NCBI GenBank assembly: GCA_003427395.1
Contig: BFEA01000319.1
Location: forward strand, 585,009-631,070
DNA: 46,062 nucleotides
Direction of reading: 5' to 3'
From: Chara braunii
Taxonomy: Eukaryota > Streptophyta > Charophyceae > Charales > Characeae
The translations under genes were made by a program, and so were the position numbers. This document shows, piece by piece, positions 20,688 through 30,763 of this stretch. The notes under the pieces were generated by a model that did no database searches, was not told the origin of the DNA, and worked only from the letters and a program-made list of their open reading frames with translations. Each line of letters starts with the position of its first letter. Within the stretch, counting starts at the first letter, position 1.

Positions 20688-21905
20688 ATGGTTAAGTTAA
20701 CTGGCTTAGAAATCGCAGCAAGCACCGTCGAACCTGAAACCGACGTTGAAATTAAAGAAACGGAGATGATCAGCCCAGCCGAGTCACAGATGCTCGCCAC
20801 AGTTTTTTCAACCCAAACCAGTAGCTCTATGTTCTCCAGCATAGGAGAAAAGCAACCAGTGGGACCAGATTGTATCGACACGCAACTTGATATTTTCGAT
20901 CGACCCACGATCACCATACCCGGTCACGTCCCTCGAGAAATCCGAAAATCTTTGATTAATGTGTTGCATGGATATGTTGTGATACTGAGTGTGCATGATG
21001 GCGATATTGGGCTGTCTAACGTGATTGAACACGCGATCCTCACAGGGGATAATCCACCAATTAGCCGCATTCCTTACCGGTATTCGTCGGCGCAACAACT
21101 GGCCACGTTCCAAATGGTACAGGAGTTCGAAGCTAATGGGTGGATTGAACCGGCCATCGGACCGTGGTCGTTTCCTGTGGTGATTGTACCAAAGAAGGCG
21201 GGAGGGATTCATATATGTATTGATTACCGAAAATTGAATGATATCACGCTCAAGGACGTGTACCCCCTGTCCCGGATTGATGAGTTGTTGGATGCTATTG
21301 GTGGTGCTCGATTTTTCAGTAAGTTCGATGTTCGTCATGGATTCCACCATCTCCTGGTTCGAAAGGAAGATCGCCCGAAGACGGCTTTCGTTCTTTTCGA
21401 AGGGACTTGGCAATGGATTCGATGCCCGATGAGAATTTGCAATGCCCCAGCCACGTTTCAACGTGCGATGAATATGACTTTCCAGAACTTCGTGCGAAAA
21501 CCGAGGTTGGCGCAGAGCATCATTAATCATTGTGTGATCGTATACATCGATGATATCCTTGTGTACTCGAGTTCCTACAAAGGACACGTGCAACACATTG
21601 AGTGGACGCTACATGCACTGAAGGACGGTGGGTTCAAGGTGGCCCTCGAGAAATGCCAATTTTTCCTCACAGAGATTTCCTTCCTCGGCCATGTGGTTAC
21701 GAACAAGGGGTTGCATCCGGAATCGCAGAAGGTAGCCGGGGTGAAAGACGCGTCGGTGCCAACATCAGTTACACAAGTATGCGCCTTTTTGGGACTAGCC
21801 TCGTACTATCGAAGGTTTATCAAGGGATTTGCAGCGATTGCGGGACCCCTCACAAACTTGCTGAAAAAATATCAGTCATTGATTTGGACCACACAATTGA
21901 ACAGG
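20688..21905 (+). CDS. pol: Ty3/gypsy reverse transcriptase
   Basis: An unbroken RT domain. It has the upstream HAILTGDNPPISRIPYRYS block, then NGWIEPAIGPWSFPVVIVPK, CIDYRKLN (motif A region), FSKFDVRHGFHHLLV, KTAFVLFEGTWQW, NAPATFQRAMN and the catalytic YIDD at 21543-21554. Thumb/connection motifs are KCQFFLTEISFLGHVVTNKG and FLGLASYYRRFIKGFA. The order and GHVV/YRRFI motifs are typical of Ty3/gypsy. All three catalytic Asp are present (FDVRHGF carries the first, YIDD the others). The natural frame should run on into RNase H, but at about 21905 it enters a duplicated copy of its own N-terminal half. Confidence 0.9.
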
Positions 21906-22434
21906 AGTTCGAACCTAACGGGTGGATTGAACCCGCCATCAGACCGTGGTCGTTTCCTGTGGTGAGTGTACCAAAGAAGGCGGGAGGGATTCATATATGT
22001 ATTGATTACCGAAAGTTGAATGATATCACAATTAAGGACGTGTACCCCCTGCCCCAGATTGATGAGTTGTTGGATGCTATTCGTGGCTATGAATCCCCCG
22101 CGGTCGCGGTCGCAGCGGGCACACGTGCAACACATTAAGTCGATGCTACATGCACTGAAGGACGGTGGGTTCAAGGTGGCCCTCGAGAAATGCCAATTTT
22201 TCCTCACAGAGATTTCCTTCCTTGGCCACGTGGTTACGAACGAGGGGTTGCATCCGGAACCACAGAAGGTAGCCGTGGTGAAAGACGCGTCGGTATGAGC
22301 ATCAGTTATACAAGTACGTGCCTTTTTGGGACTAGCCTCGTACTATCGAAGGTTTATCAAGGGATTTGCAGCGATTGCGATACCCCTCACAAACTTGCTG
22401 AAAAAATATCAGTCGTTGATTTCGACCCCACAGT
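21906..22434 (+). repeat. Rearranged tandem duplicate of part of RT
   Basis: 21906-22085 repeats 21123-21302 and 22121-22434 repeats 21586-21893, at high identity. Between them the stretch containing YIDD is missing and about 33 bp of unrelated GC-rich filler (near 22087-22120) takes its place. The duplicate therefore lacks the catalytic site. After it, the normal RNase H reading resumes. Confidence 0.85.
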
Positions 22435-22978
22435 GCGATCAGGCCTTTCGAGAACTTAAGGCGACTCTGATTTCGGCTCCGGTCCTTATAAGACCGGACC
22501 CAGAAAAACCTTTTGTTCTCAACTCCGATTGGCAGCCCGAGGCGATCTCAGCGATCTTGGCCCAGGTGGGACCTGATGGTCTGGAATACGTGGTGGAATA
22601 TGCGTCTAAATCGGTACCTTCCTGCAAGAGGAATTACTCCGCACCAACGGGGGAATGCCACGTGGCCTTGTAGGGAATCAGTCACTTCGCGGACTTACTT
22701 ATATGGTCGAAAGTTCATATTGGTGACTGATCATGCTGTTGGCCCTGAAGAAGTCCAAGGACTACTCGGGTATGATTGGACGATAGGCTACCATGTTGCA
22801 AAGTATGAAGTTTGACATTCGTCATCAGAAACACGAGAAACACGGCAACGTGGACGAGATGACACGGTTGCATCGACCCGGCAAGGTACCCAAGAGTGAG
22901 GAAGTAACACCGTGGCATGATCCGGATCCAAAGAACGAGCCCCAATACGGTGAGGTGGAGATCCTTCTGAAGGATTAG
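22435..22978 (+). pseudogene. RNase H domain and tail
   Basis: Contains QCDQAFRELKATLISAPVL, PDPEKPFVLNSDWQPEAISAILAQ, YVVEYASKSVPSCKRNYS and, after a frameshift, FILVTDHAVGPEEVQGLL and IRHQKHEKHGNVDEMTRLHR. These are the landmarks of Ty3/gypsy RNase H and its connection. The usual catalytic D-x-D/S context appears as NSDWQ, which keeps an Asp. Frameshifts near 22675 and 22800 and stops break it. The enzyme would degrade template RNA during reverse transcription. Confidence 0.7.
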
Positions 22979-22998
22979 AATGGACACGAGCCCCCCCC

Positions 22999-23083
<85 letters not shown>

Positions 23084-23153
23084 NNNNNNNNNNNNNNNNN
23101 NNNNNNNNNNNNNNNNNNNNNNNNNNNNNNNNNNNNNNNNNNNNNNNNNNNNN

Positions 23154-23244
<91 letters not shown>

Positions 23245-23250
23245 TTCCCC
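22999..23250. repeat. (CT)n microsatellite with 70 unresolved bases
   Basis: CT repeats on both sides of N at 23084-23153. The gap is most likely more of the same repeat. It sits inside pol, between the RNase H tail and the PHD/integrase frame. The true length is unknown. Confidence 0.97.
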
Positions 23251-23255
23251 AAACA

Positions 23256-23594
23256 ATGGCGACCCCTTCTTCTTCTCCTCCCCAGCCCACTGATTCCCCT
23301 CCTTTCCCGCATTTGGAATTTTTCGCCGATCTTCCGGACAAGTTCTGTTATTTTTGCACGTGTATTTCACGAGTTTATGGGGTAGACTGCTATCCCTTTG
23401 AATCGGGGTTCACTTATTGGGTAGAATGTGCCACGTGTGTTAATCGTGCGCATGGCGCATGCGTTCGATATCGAACTAATAGTAAGGTGTGGAAGTGCCC
23501 TCTGTGTCAGACGGACAAGCTCCCCACGAAAGTTCGATTCGATGCCACTAGAACTGACGGCCCCGAATACGACGAAAAATACCGAAGGGCTTAA
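23256..23594 (+). CDS. PHD finger fused to the integrase frame
   Basis: An ATG at 23256 in good context (AACAATGGCG) opens a frame that encodes a Pro/Ser leader and then a C4HC3 zinc finger. CYFC begins at 23346, followed about 22 residues later by CATC, then an His five residues on (VNRAH), GAC, and finally WKCPLC ending at 23507. Spacing and the Trp two residues before the seventh Cys match PHD fingers, which bind histone H3 tails. Beyond a TAA at 23592-23594 the same frame continues into the integrase, so the finger looks like part of the pol product. It is not a normal Ty3/gypsy domain at this position. Confidence 0.75.
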   Translation: MATPSSSPPQPTDSPPFPHLEFFADLPDKFCYFCTCISRVYGVDCYPFESGFTYWVECATCVNRAHGACVRYRTNSKVWKCPLCQTDKLPTKVRFDATRTDGPEYDEKYRRA

Positions 23595-24959
23595 GTATGG
23601 ACGGATAAAATACTATTGGCTAAATTAGCGGGCAAACCATTGGACCATCTCACTAAGCATGACAGGCGTCGGGCCACCGAGAGGTCCCGAGATTATCGAT
23701 GGATCAACTGTTATTTGGAAAAACGTAAAACAAAAGGATCGGGATTGTGGTTGACTGTTCCCCATCCATTCCAACGATATGATTGAACCAGATCGGCGCA
23801 CAAGGAACAGGCTGCCCATTTCGTGATACGTGTCACCAAAGCAACCATCGACCAAAATCGTTGGTTCTGGTCTAACATTCAGGACGACGTGAAACACGTG
23901 GTCGCTAACTGTCTCATCTGTGCTGCCGATCGCGCACCCCTTCGTGGGCCAAACACGATAGTCCCAACAGAGGTAGAACGTCCTTTCCAACGAGTCAGCA
24001 TGGACACGACCGATATTGATGTGCCACCTTGTGAGTATTCTATTCTCTTGGTGTTAATCGACCACTTCTCGAAGTATATCGAAGTTTACCCCTGTAAGAC
24101 ATGTAAGGCCTCAGAAATAGCTACGTACATCGACCGATTCCTCAATACTCATCTAGAGACAAAGGAGATTCAAATTGACAGCGGGTCTGAATTCAAGGCT
24201 TAGGTAGAGGAATTACTGACGCGTCGTGGCGTTGCTCTCCGACACACTGCTCCCCATGTCTCTCGGTCCAATGGGTTGGCCAAGAACGCTAAGCGTATGA
24301 TTAAGACCGCTCTTCGTCGGAACCTGGCGGCCAACGACACGTGTTCTTGGCCCGAGATAGTTTATCAAATCATCGGGATCCATCAAGCGATCCCTCATGA
24401 GTCTACTGGGTTCACCCCCTTTCAGCTACGAACGAATAGTATCCCATGTGTCGACAATCGGAGTGCCTCGGAAAACACCGAGAAAGAGGGAAGGGACAGG
24501 CGGTCGGCCTTCAAGGCTAAGGCCAAACGATATGCGGAATTAATGGAAAAGGCTATCCCTAGACTAGCCCGAAAAAGGCAGAAAATGACCGAACTGGCCC
24601 ACGTTAGGCAGGTTCGTAGTTACGAGGCCCGGAATGGGAATGCAGGCCCACAACACCAGTATAAACTAGGGGGCCTAGTGCAGGTACGCAAATATGCACG
24701 CGACTGGAAAGTCACTCCCAAGTTCTCTGGCTGCTTCCGCGTAGTGGAACTCGGTCCTAACGGAGCCAATACAGTGCGCATCGCGCCTGAGACCGGCGCC
24801 AACCATAACTCTCTTCCCATCGTTCGTCATACCTCCTACGTTCGCCCTCTCCCTCCCTCTGAAGATCCTGTCTCGCCTTCGTCTTCTTCCTCTACCCCAG
24901 AGGAGGATCTTGCTTCCTTCCCTTCGTCTGTCAATACTTTTCCTCGGTCTTTGCCATGA
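23595..24959 (+). pseudogene. Ty3/gypsy integrase
   Basis: Same frame as the PHD finger, with stops at 23784 (TGA) and 24201 (TAG). The N-terminal H2C2 zinc module shows as HKEQAAHF and CLIC. In the core, Asp in SMDTTD (24003-24005) and Asp in QIDSGSEF (24177-24179) are kept. The third catalytic residue, expected as Glu after NGL-x, is Lys (AAG at 24282-24284). The tail KLGGLVQVRKYARDWKVTPK with FSGCFRVVEL is the GPY/F-like module. It would insert element cDNA into the genome; the loss of Glu and the stops make it inactive. It ends with a Ser/Pro tail at 24957-24959. Confidence 0.85.
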
Positions 24960-25441
24960 GTTTCGCCATTGAACCGACTCTTTCTCCACAGCTTCTTCAG
25001 CCTCGACCTTCATTAGAGTTTCGCCAAGTCGCGCATCCTCGTCCAAGTCCCGATCTCCTTCGATTCGTGAAGCTGTTTAGTCATCGGGCCTGGTACGCGG
25101 CTGTGGATGTAACAATCTCAATAGGGTTGGGGTCAGCTGTCATCTTGGTGGAAGCTTTGGCGTTCGAGCGTTTTTCCCGGCCTACTCAGAGCGACGTAAC
25201 AGGGATCGTTGCCTTCAGTGGCGATCTATGCACTATTGGCATTCAACGACGTGACGCGGTGGTCACGAGCCTCTACGAGTGGGGGCCGGCGTTGTTAGCG
25301 GATTGGCGGCAGCGGCTGGCTCGACCAGGCCGACAAGTGGTGGGGACCAAGTGTATTGATACCTTTTCTCTTTGGACTAGCAGCACCGATCCCCCTACTC
25401 GACCACTTCCCCCTCTTCGCCCTTACCCCTTGCGCAGATGA
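24956..25441 (+). CDS. Post-pol ORF of unknown function
   Basis: Starts at an ATG that overlaps the pol stop (ATGA) and runs 161 codons. Its middle is hydrophobic (AAVDVTISIGLGSAVILVEA) and a Trp/Arg-rich part follows (YEWGPALLADWRQRLARPGR). Reading continues in other frames to about 25697 (for example WGGVRWTVVLAPDRR), which suggests a longer original product. An extra ORF between integrase and LTR recalls env-like or accessory ORFs of some plant Ty3/gypsy elements, but no fusion or coat-like motif is visible. I do not assign a function. Confidence 0.45.
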   Translation: MSFAIEPTLSPQLLQPRPSLEFRQVAHPRPSPDLLRFVKLFSHRAWYAAVDVTISIGLGSAVILVEALAFERFSRPTQSDVTGIVAFSGDLCTIGIQRRDAVVTSLYEWGPALLADWRQRLARPGRQVVGTKCIDTFSLWTSSTDPPTRPLPPLRPYPLRR

Positions 25442-25697
25442 ATCGCTTCTCTACCTTCTCCCTCCCTTCTGACCTTCCAACTCTCTGGCCATCTTGGGCC
25501 GATCCCCTTCTAACCTTGGAGATTCGCCCCGCTACGATCCCTCTCTTCTGGGTGGCTCTGCTGCAGTTGTCCGGTGCTGGGGCGGGGTGAGGTGGACTGT
25601 GGTGCTCGCGCCCGATCGTCGCAGCAAGCTTGCGAGGTTGATGGCGCGGCTGAGTGCCATAGCCTTCGGGCGGGTGGTTGGACTGACGTGTTATTGA

Positions 25698-25847
25698 TGA
25701 CCATCGTCTCATACACGTGGAGGAGCGTAGGGTTAGTGGTTGAGGTGCATCGGAGGTTTCGACATGTAATTAATACACTCTGAATTTTATGTTGCGAAGT
25801 ACCAGAGCGTCTTCTAAGTCTCGAGAGGAGAGTGGACTTCGCATCTC
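25698..25847. other. Untranslated stretch before the polypurine tract
   Basis: About 150 bp with no motif recognised, between the last reading frames and the PPT. Confidence 0.4.
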
Positions 25848-25857
25848 AGGGGGGGAG
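25848..25857 (+). promoter_or_regulatory. Polypurine tract
   Basis: AGGGGGGGAG immediately precedes TGTGGG, the start of the 3' LTR. It would be the primer for plus-strand DNA synthesis. Confidence 0.75.
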
Positions 25858-25905
25858 TGTGGGCACCTCCAGTGATATGAAGTAGGGTCCGTGATAATGA
25901 TCTTT

Positions 25906-26020
25906 AACTCACGCAAGTGAGTTACGAGGTCTCCACGTCACATGCACAATTTCAGGTGGGCCAACTCATGCAAGTGAGTTACGGGGTTCCCACGTCACAT
26001 ACACAATTTCAGGTGGGCCT
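25906..26020 (+). repeat. Two ~57 bp direct repeats in the LTR
   Basis: Units 25906-25962 and 25963-26020 share AACTCA-GCAAGTGAGTTACG, CCACGTCACAT-CACAATTT and CAGGTGGGCC with few differences. Confidence 0.85.
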
Positions 26021-26124
26021 ATGGTGGAAAGTTGACCAATGATAAGTCAGTCAATGAAGTGTTACGTTACACACATGACTCATAGGACGGTGGGTTTGTT
26101 TGCCACGTCACACACATGACTCAT
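25933..26124 (+). promoter_or_regulatory. Cluster of bZIP-type ACGTCA and TGACTCA motifs
   Basis: CCACGTCA occurs at 25933-25940, 25990-25997 and 26103-26110, and TGACTCAT at 26076-26083 and 26117-26124. A related CACACATGAC block recurs near 26162. ACGTCA and TGACTCA cores are known targets of plant bZIP factors. Function here is inferred from motif density in the U3-like region. Confidence 0.45.
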
Positions 26125-26524
26125 TTCGTTGGAAGTAAAGGGGTTCACAGTCACGACATCACACACATGACCGATTACCATTGGAAGTGAAGGGGATCAC
26201 ATAGTGGACCCTTTGGAGTTGAAGGAGCAAGATGCTGGGAGCTGTTGGGATTTAAGAAGGACAACGGTACGATATATCGGGCCAAAGGAGGAGCAATAAG
26301 GGAGCTCAACCTGTGCATTTTTTGGAGGCCGAGCACAACGTTCACAGTGGAGTGCCTCTATATACATCCTCCCTTCTCACCTTTCCCAGCGATTGCCACT
26401 CTCCCAATTTCCTGCTCCCTTACTACCTTCAAGCCTGGTCCAACAACAGTAATAAAGAATTAATCTGATTTCAATTACATTTCAATTATATTTCTTTTGT
26501 TGATTTCGATTCTTCAGGAAGAAA

Positions 26525-27343
26525 ATGGCTAGGTCACTACGACATCAGCGTGTCCACAAACAAGTGGAATCCATGTTGGTTTTTCGTGGAGCAATGCGTC
26601 AGATGGCAACGAAGCAATTGCACACACCTATTAAAAGGATTTTACAGAATCGATTGGAAAACCAGCTGGTGAAATCTTCATCTTACGTTGTCTCAGATGA
26701 TGAGGTCTTAAAAGAAGAAAAGAAACAACAACAGAAAAGCAACACTCTCACACTGATGGAGCGTAGGTCAGCCTCGTGTGGAGGAAGAGGGCACAATCCT
26801 AATACTACCCATTCTCCTTTAATCTCCCTCTTGTCATCCAATGTGGGGCAGGGAACTAGGGTGGGTTGGGGAGTGGGAAGAAGGATGGCCTTTAACCCTC
26901 TGTTCACAGAAGGAACGGCCAAGGTACATCTGCCTCATTTGACGACAGATAACAATGACAAAAATGGGGAAGATGGGAAACAACTTTCATTGTCTTCAGG
27001 AACGAGAAGTGGTCAAGCATTTCAGACATCGAAAGGAAGCAATGGAAGAGTATGCGCTCAATCTGCAGACACAGATACCAGTCTGGACAAGGAATAGGAT
27101 GTGGCAAATGCGGTGGGTTATTCACAGAATCACTTCCAGGATGATTTCCCTTCACTTCCGAGTACGGTGGAAAGAGGGGAAAGAGGAGCGGGGGGGGAAA
27201 TGGTTAGAAGGGGACATGGTCAAGGGGAAGAGGGGAGGGGGGGTGAGGGGGAAAGGAGAGATAATCAAGGAAGGAAGGAAGGAAGGGGAAAAAGAGGCGA
27301 TCTCAGGGCAGATAAGGGAGGGAATGCAAAGGGAGGTGAGTGA
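26525..27343 (+). pseudogene. LINE ORF1, N-terminal part
   Basis: ATG at 26525 (AAAATGG) opens a frame that reads on past a TAG at 27095-27097 to 27343. The first part is basic and helical (MARSLRHQRVHKQVESM), the second is Gly/Arg/Glu-rich low complexity. A pyrimidine-rich run ending in TTCAG lies immediately before the ATG and resembles a splice acceptor. No domain is recognised; assignment as ORF1 rests on position. Confidence 0.45.
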
Positions 27344-28380
27344 GGAGAATACCACAAGGGGTGAGGGAAGGCAGAGTGAGGGGAATTTTGAAGGAAGGGA
27401 GGAAGGAGTGGGGAAGATAATTGGAATGGAGGTGGTTCAACCACAGATTTCCTCTTGGCTACAAAAGGGAAGAGGTCCTTTTCAAACGAAATCTCTCGAA
27501 ATTCAAAGATCTGGCCCACTGGCTCAACCCCTACTAATTCCTCTCGTGAATATTCCGACTGCTCGAGCATTCTTCCTTTCCAAATTTATCAGTCCCTCGG
27601 ATTGTAAAGTAGTTGATCACGGGGGGAAGAAATCAATGATCAAAATGTATCCTACTCAGAAAGTGGTACAGAGAGATTCTATTTATCAATCTCATGCAAA
27701 CAACTGGGTTTTTCATGACGACGCGGCGTACAAATCAACGAATGAAAAAATCAAATGGATTTGTAAACGTTCATGCATTTGAAAGGTAGTCAGGAAGCAG
27801 TTAATGAAGATTTCTTAATTCAGCCTATCCCCTCGACTACCTTTACGGTTTTGAGTGTGCACATTTTGGACAAATAAACAATCGATGGTTGGAAAAAGCT
27901 TCGCTGCGACAGATCAGAAGTTCGTATTTATCCCTGGTCTCCCCAGAAGCAAGGGCCTGATGAAAGACACAGACAGATATGGAGGAACATTTTTGGGTAG
28001 AATTTCTACACGTACCCATAGAAATTCAGGCCGCTTTTGTATATGATTTTGGGGCGATTCATGATATCATTGATTTTATTGATCCTCTTCTAGCGTATGC
28101 AGCCAGGAGGGATGACTATTTAATGTTGGCCTTAAATCATCCCTGCAATACTCCCTTCAACATTGATGACATAATCCCTTACCGAGTTGGGGGAAGGGAG
28201 TATCACATTCATACTTCACACAAACTTCGGCCCAAGTGCTTTCGGTGTAAAGCATATGGGCATCTTTTTATGGATACTTCTTGTGCACACAACCCCTCTC
28301 GTAAGCAGAAAGCAACAGGCAGATTGATCAGGGACCATTTTAAAGCTAACCTGTAGAGAACGGTTGACCCGGGTCATGAG
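27344..28380 (+). pseudogene. LINE ORF1, DUF4283-like part and zinc knuckle
   Basis: Reading passes through several frames. The clearest piece (27979-28356) has FWVEFLHVPIEIQAAF, DDYLMLALNHP and, near the end, KCFRCKAYGHLFMDTSC. This is the pattern 'Trp-Val-x-hydrophobic ... Cys-x2-Cys-x4-His-x6-Cys' of plant LINE ORF1 proteins, where the knuckle binds element RNA. The knuckle has two more residues than usual between His and the last Cys. Frameshifts are present near 27780-27980. Confidence 0.55.
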
Positions 28381-29304
28381 GGGTGGGTGTATGTAGAAGG
28401 ATCGGGAAAGGGACAGGGTCCTACAAGATGGACATGGGAACGCCAAGGGGAACCAAACTGGGAATCCAAGCCCCCAGAGGGATGGTCCCCCCCGGCATCC
28501 TCGCCTCCACTTCCTCAGCATCCACGCCCCCAGGGGGAACAGGTGGACAAACATTTACGTCCCCAAAGGGAACAGGTGGAACAAAATCAACCAAAAATAG
28601 GGGTACCGAGCTCTTTTCCAATGGCTTAGAAGGGGGTGCAGGAGTCTTCTCTCGGTGCTGCAGAGAAGGGGGTGCAGGAGACTTCTCTCAACGCTGCGGA
28701 TCTCCCAAATAGAGCGGAAACAGGCAATACTCTTGTCACCGGTACTCTTGGCCCGGACCCTAGGGACTGTATGCAACCTATCTCACCCAATGAACGGGAG
28801 GGGGGGGAGGTATAAGCTATTCCTTAGCAGGGTATTGCTCAGGGTATTCCACGGGAACAGGGAAAGAACGAGGAATCTGATCAGGACATGAAACAAAACC
28901 AACAGAAAGAAAATGGGGAATCTGATCAGGACATGGAACAGAGTCAACCTTTAATAAGAAGGAAGAGAAGGATTCAAAAAAAAAAAAGAAAATTAATAGT
29001 AAGTAAAGGTAGTTCAGCAAGACACCGGGGGTCATCTTTGCATTGCGTCGAACTGAAGGGACGAGAAGAAGAACAGGGCCCAGATAAAATGAAGGAAACC
29101 CAAGTTACAGTCTCACTACTCGCAGGGGGAGGTACCATTGAGGTAATTCTGTCAGGGAATGATGAGGTAGGTTGTTCAGATCCCTTCAGGGAAGCTTTCG
29201 GCCCTGCCCCGATGGAGGTGGATCGAAAGGAAGCAGAGGATACGTCAATGGTGGACGCTTTCGAATCTACCGGGGAGAATGAGCAATTGCAGATTCCGGT
29301 GTAA
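28381..29304 (+). pseudogene. LINE ORF1, Pro/Gly-rich and acidic part
   Basis: A Gly/Pro-rich stretch (28383-28712) is followed by a frame at 28888-29304 with a Lys/Arg cluster (RRKRRIQKKKRK, possible nuclear localisation signal) and then acidic sequence. It is low complexity, with no domain recognised. Confidence 0.4.
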
Positions 29305-29356
29305 GATAAAATCTCCCAACTTACTGACTGGTTACTCAGACAACTGAGAACTAAAT

Positions 29357-30676
29357 TTGACACAGCGCCCGACGATTTCTGGACAAAGTCGTATTAGCAA
29401 TTATTTAAATAACAGTCCAAGTTTGAAACTGGTTTTGAAACAGGGTTTACCGTCTGGGTCACTTTGGCCAATAGTTAGTCAGAGGATGTTACAGACGGTA
29501 ACTGCTATGTTTCATCCCCCCCCGATGCTGGAAGAGTCGAAATCAGACCAACTGTTGGTAACAACTAAAGACACTGGGGGGACAGCTGAGGACTCGGGGG
29601 GGTTTCCAGTGTCATGCAAGGACCAGCAAGAAGAGTACACTGAGTCATGCTTGTGTCAGCAGGATGGAAATATTGTTGCAGTTCCCCCCAACACCAGTAT
29701 AGGAAAAAATCCTTTACTGGTGGGGGTGGAGGTGGACATTTCAATCGAGCGGAAGGTAATCTATGATCATAGCAGCGAAGAAGACGCTGCAGTGATAAGT
29801 ATAGAGAAAGGATTTGCTATGGTAACTCCCCCTGCACAGGTAGGTAAGGAAGTCATGTCTTTGGGGGAAGAAAATTTAAAAGAAATAAAATTATCAGAGG
29901 ATCTTAATATTCAGTGCAATGAAATTTTGGGGCAGGAGGTTTTGCCTTTCGAGTTGAGGGGAATAGAAAGCATACAGCAGTCTCAAGAAATAGAAAAACA
30001 GGAGCCTCTGGTTTTACAAATACAACAGCAGAAACAATATTTTCTGTCTGAAAGCACAGATCAACAACAGTCTGAACAAGCAACACATCTACAACAAGAC
30101 AATGGGGTAAGCCAACATCAATTACAATTGAGTAGGGAGAGTCAACAGCAACCACAGTCACAGCAGAAGGTGGCCCTCTCATCTCATGAGACAGTCCCCT
30201 GTCCCACGCCAGTTTTACAAGAAACAGGCAAACGACAGAAATTAAGAAACATTTTAGAACGGGGACAGACAGTCAGATCACAGATTGTAAAAGGTAACCT
30301 GGTGCTCCCGGTCAGGAAACGGAATGGGAAATGGGAATTAGGGTTGTCCCCAATATGGCAGGATCAGTATGCGGGAATAGCGCTGAGAGATTGGAAAGCA
30401 TATGTTGAGTATGGGAGCGCGAATGACATGATTTTCAAAAGGGATTTACATTATTTTCTATCTAAACATTATGATCCAGGACCTCAAGCTACCCTCATAG
30501 AGATAGGAGAAAAGACACATATGGCTAAGAGGGACATTTTTGTGCGGTTTGAAAATAAAAAAGAGGCGGGACTCAAATGGTTTTCACATCCTACCCTGCT
30601 TGACTTGCAATGTCTCAAGATCAAGGCTAATTCAGTCTGGTCAGTGACGTGTTATCTTTTTGCTGCTCAATATTAA
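29357..30676 (+). CDS. LINE ORF1 C-terminal, Gln-rich protein
   Basis: 439 codons are open without a stop, the longest intact frame of the element. The centre is strongly Gln-rich (about 29970-30175). The last 150 residues look folded: QKLRNILERGQTVRSQIVKG, WELGLSPIWQDQYAGIALRD, MIFKRDLHYFLSKHY and RDIFVRFENKKEAGLKW. I do not know this domain. It could help assemble the ribonucleoprotein particle. It ends 88 bp before the endonuclease frame. Confidence 0.5.
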   Translation: MTQRPTISGQSRISNYLNNSPSLKLVLKQGLPSGSLWPIVSQRMLQTVTAMFHPPPMLEESKSDQLLVTTKDTGGTAEDSGGFPVSCKDQQEEYTESCLCQQDGNIVAVPPNTSIGKNPLLVGVEVDISIERKVIYDHSSEEDAAVISIEKGFAMVTPPAQVGKEVMSLGEENLKEIKLSEDLNIQCNEILGQEVLPFELRGIESIQQSQEIEKQEPLVLQIQQQKQYFLSESTDQQQSEQATHLQQDNGVSQHQLQLSRESQQQPQSQQKVALSSHETVPCPTPVLQETGKRQKLRNILERGQTVRSQIVKGNLVLPVRKRNGKWELGLSPIWQDQYAGIALRDWKAYVEYGSANDMIFKRDLHYFLSKHYDPGPQATLIEIGEKTHMAKRDIFVRFENKKEAGLKWFSHPTLLDLQCLKIKANSVWSVTCYLFAAQY

Positions 30677-30763
30677 GAAGGGGAATTCTCCTCTCTTCTG
30701 CATAATTTGAGAAGGGTAGTTGGACTAGATTATAGACACAAGAGACAGGTGGGGTGAGCATTT

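Larger units (their letters stand above)
17976..26517 (+). mobile_element. Ty3/gypsy retrotransposon lacking its 5' LTR
   Basis: Order along the plus strand: PBS-like site, gag with zinc knuckle, aspartic protease (DTG), RT (YIDD), a rearranged partial RT duplicate, RNase H, a simple repeat with a gap, PHD finger, integrase with GPY/F-like end, a post-pol ORF, polypurine tract and 3' LTR. RT before integrase gives the Ty3/gypsy class. Many stops and frameshifts show it is dead. The sequence just left of the PBS is repeat copy B rather than an LTR, so the 5' end was lost or replaced. Confidence 0.85.
25858..26517 (+). mobile_element. 3' LTR of the Ty3/gypsy element
   Basis: Begins TGT right after the PPT. 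It contains repeated enhancer-like blocks in the U3-like part, a TATA box (TATATA, 26359-26364), a CT-rich initiator region (26367-26430) and a polyadenylation signal (AATAAA, 26451-26456). The end is uncertain: ACA at 26477-26479 would give TGT...ACA ends, while CA at 26516-26517 is the other option. There is no second copy in this window. Confidence 0.65.
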
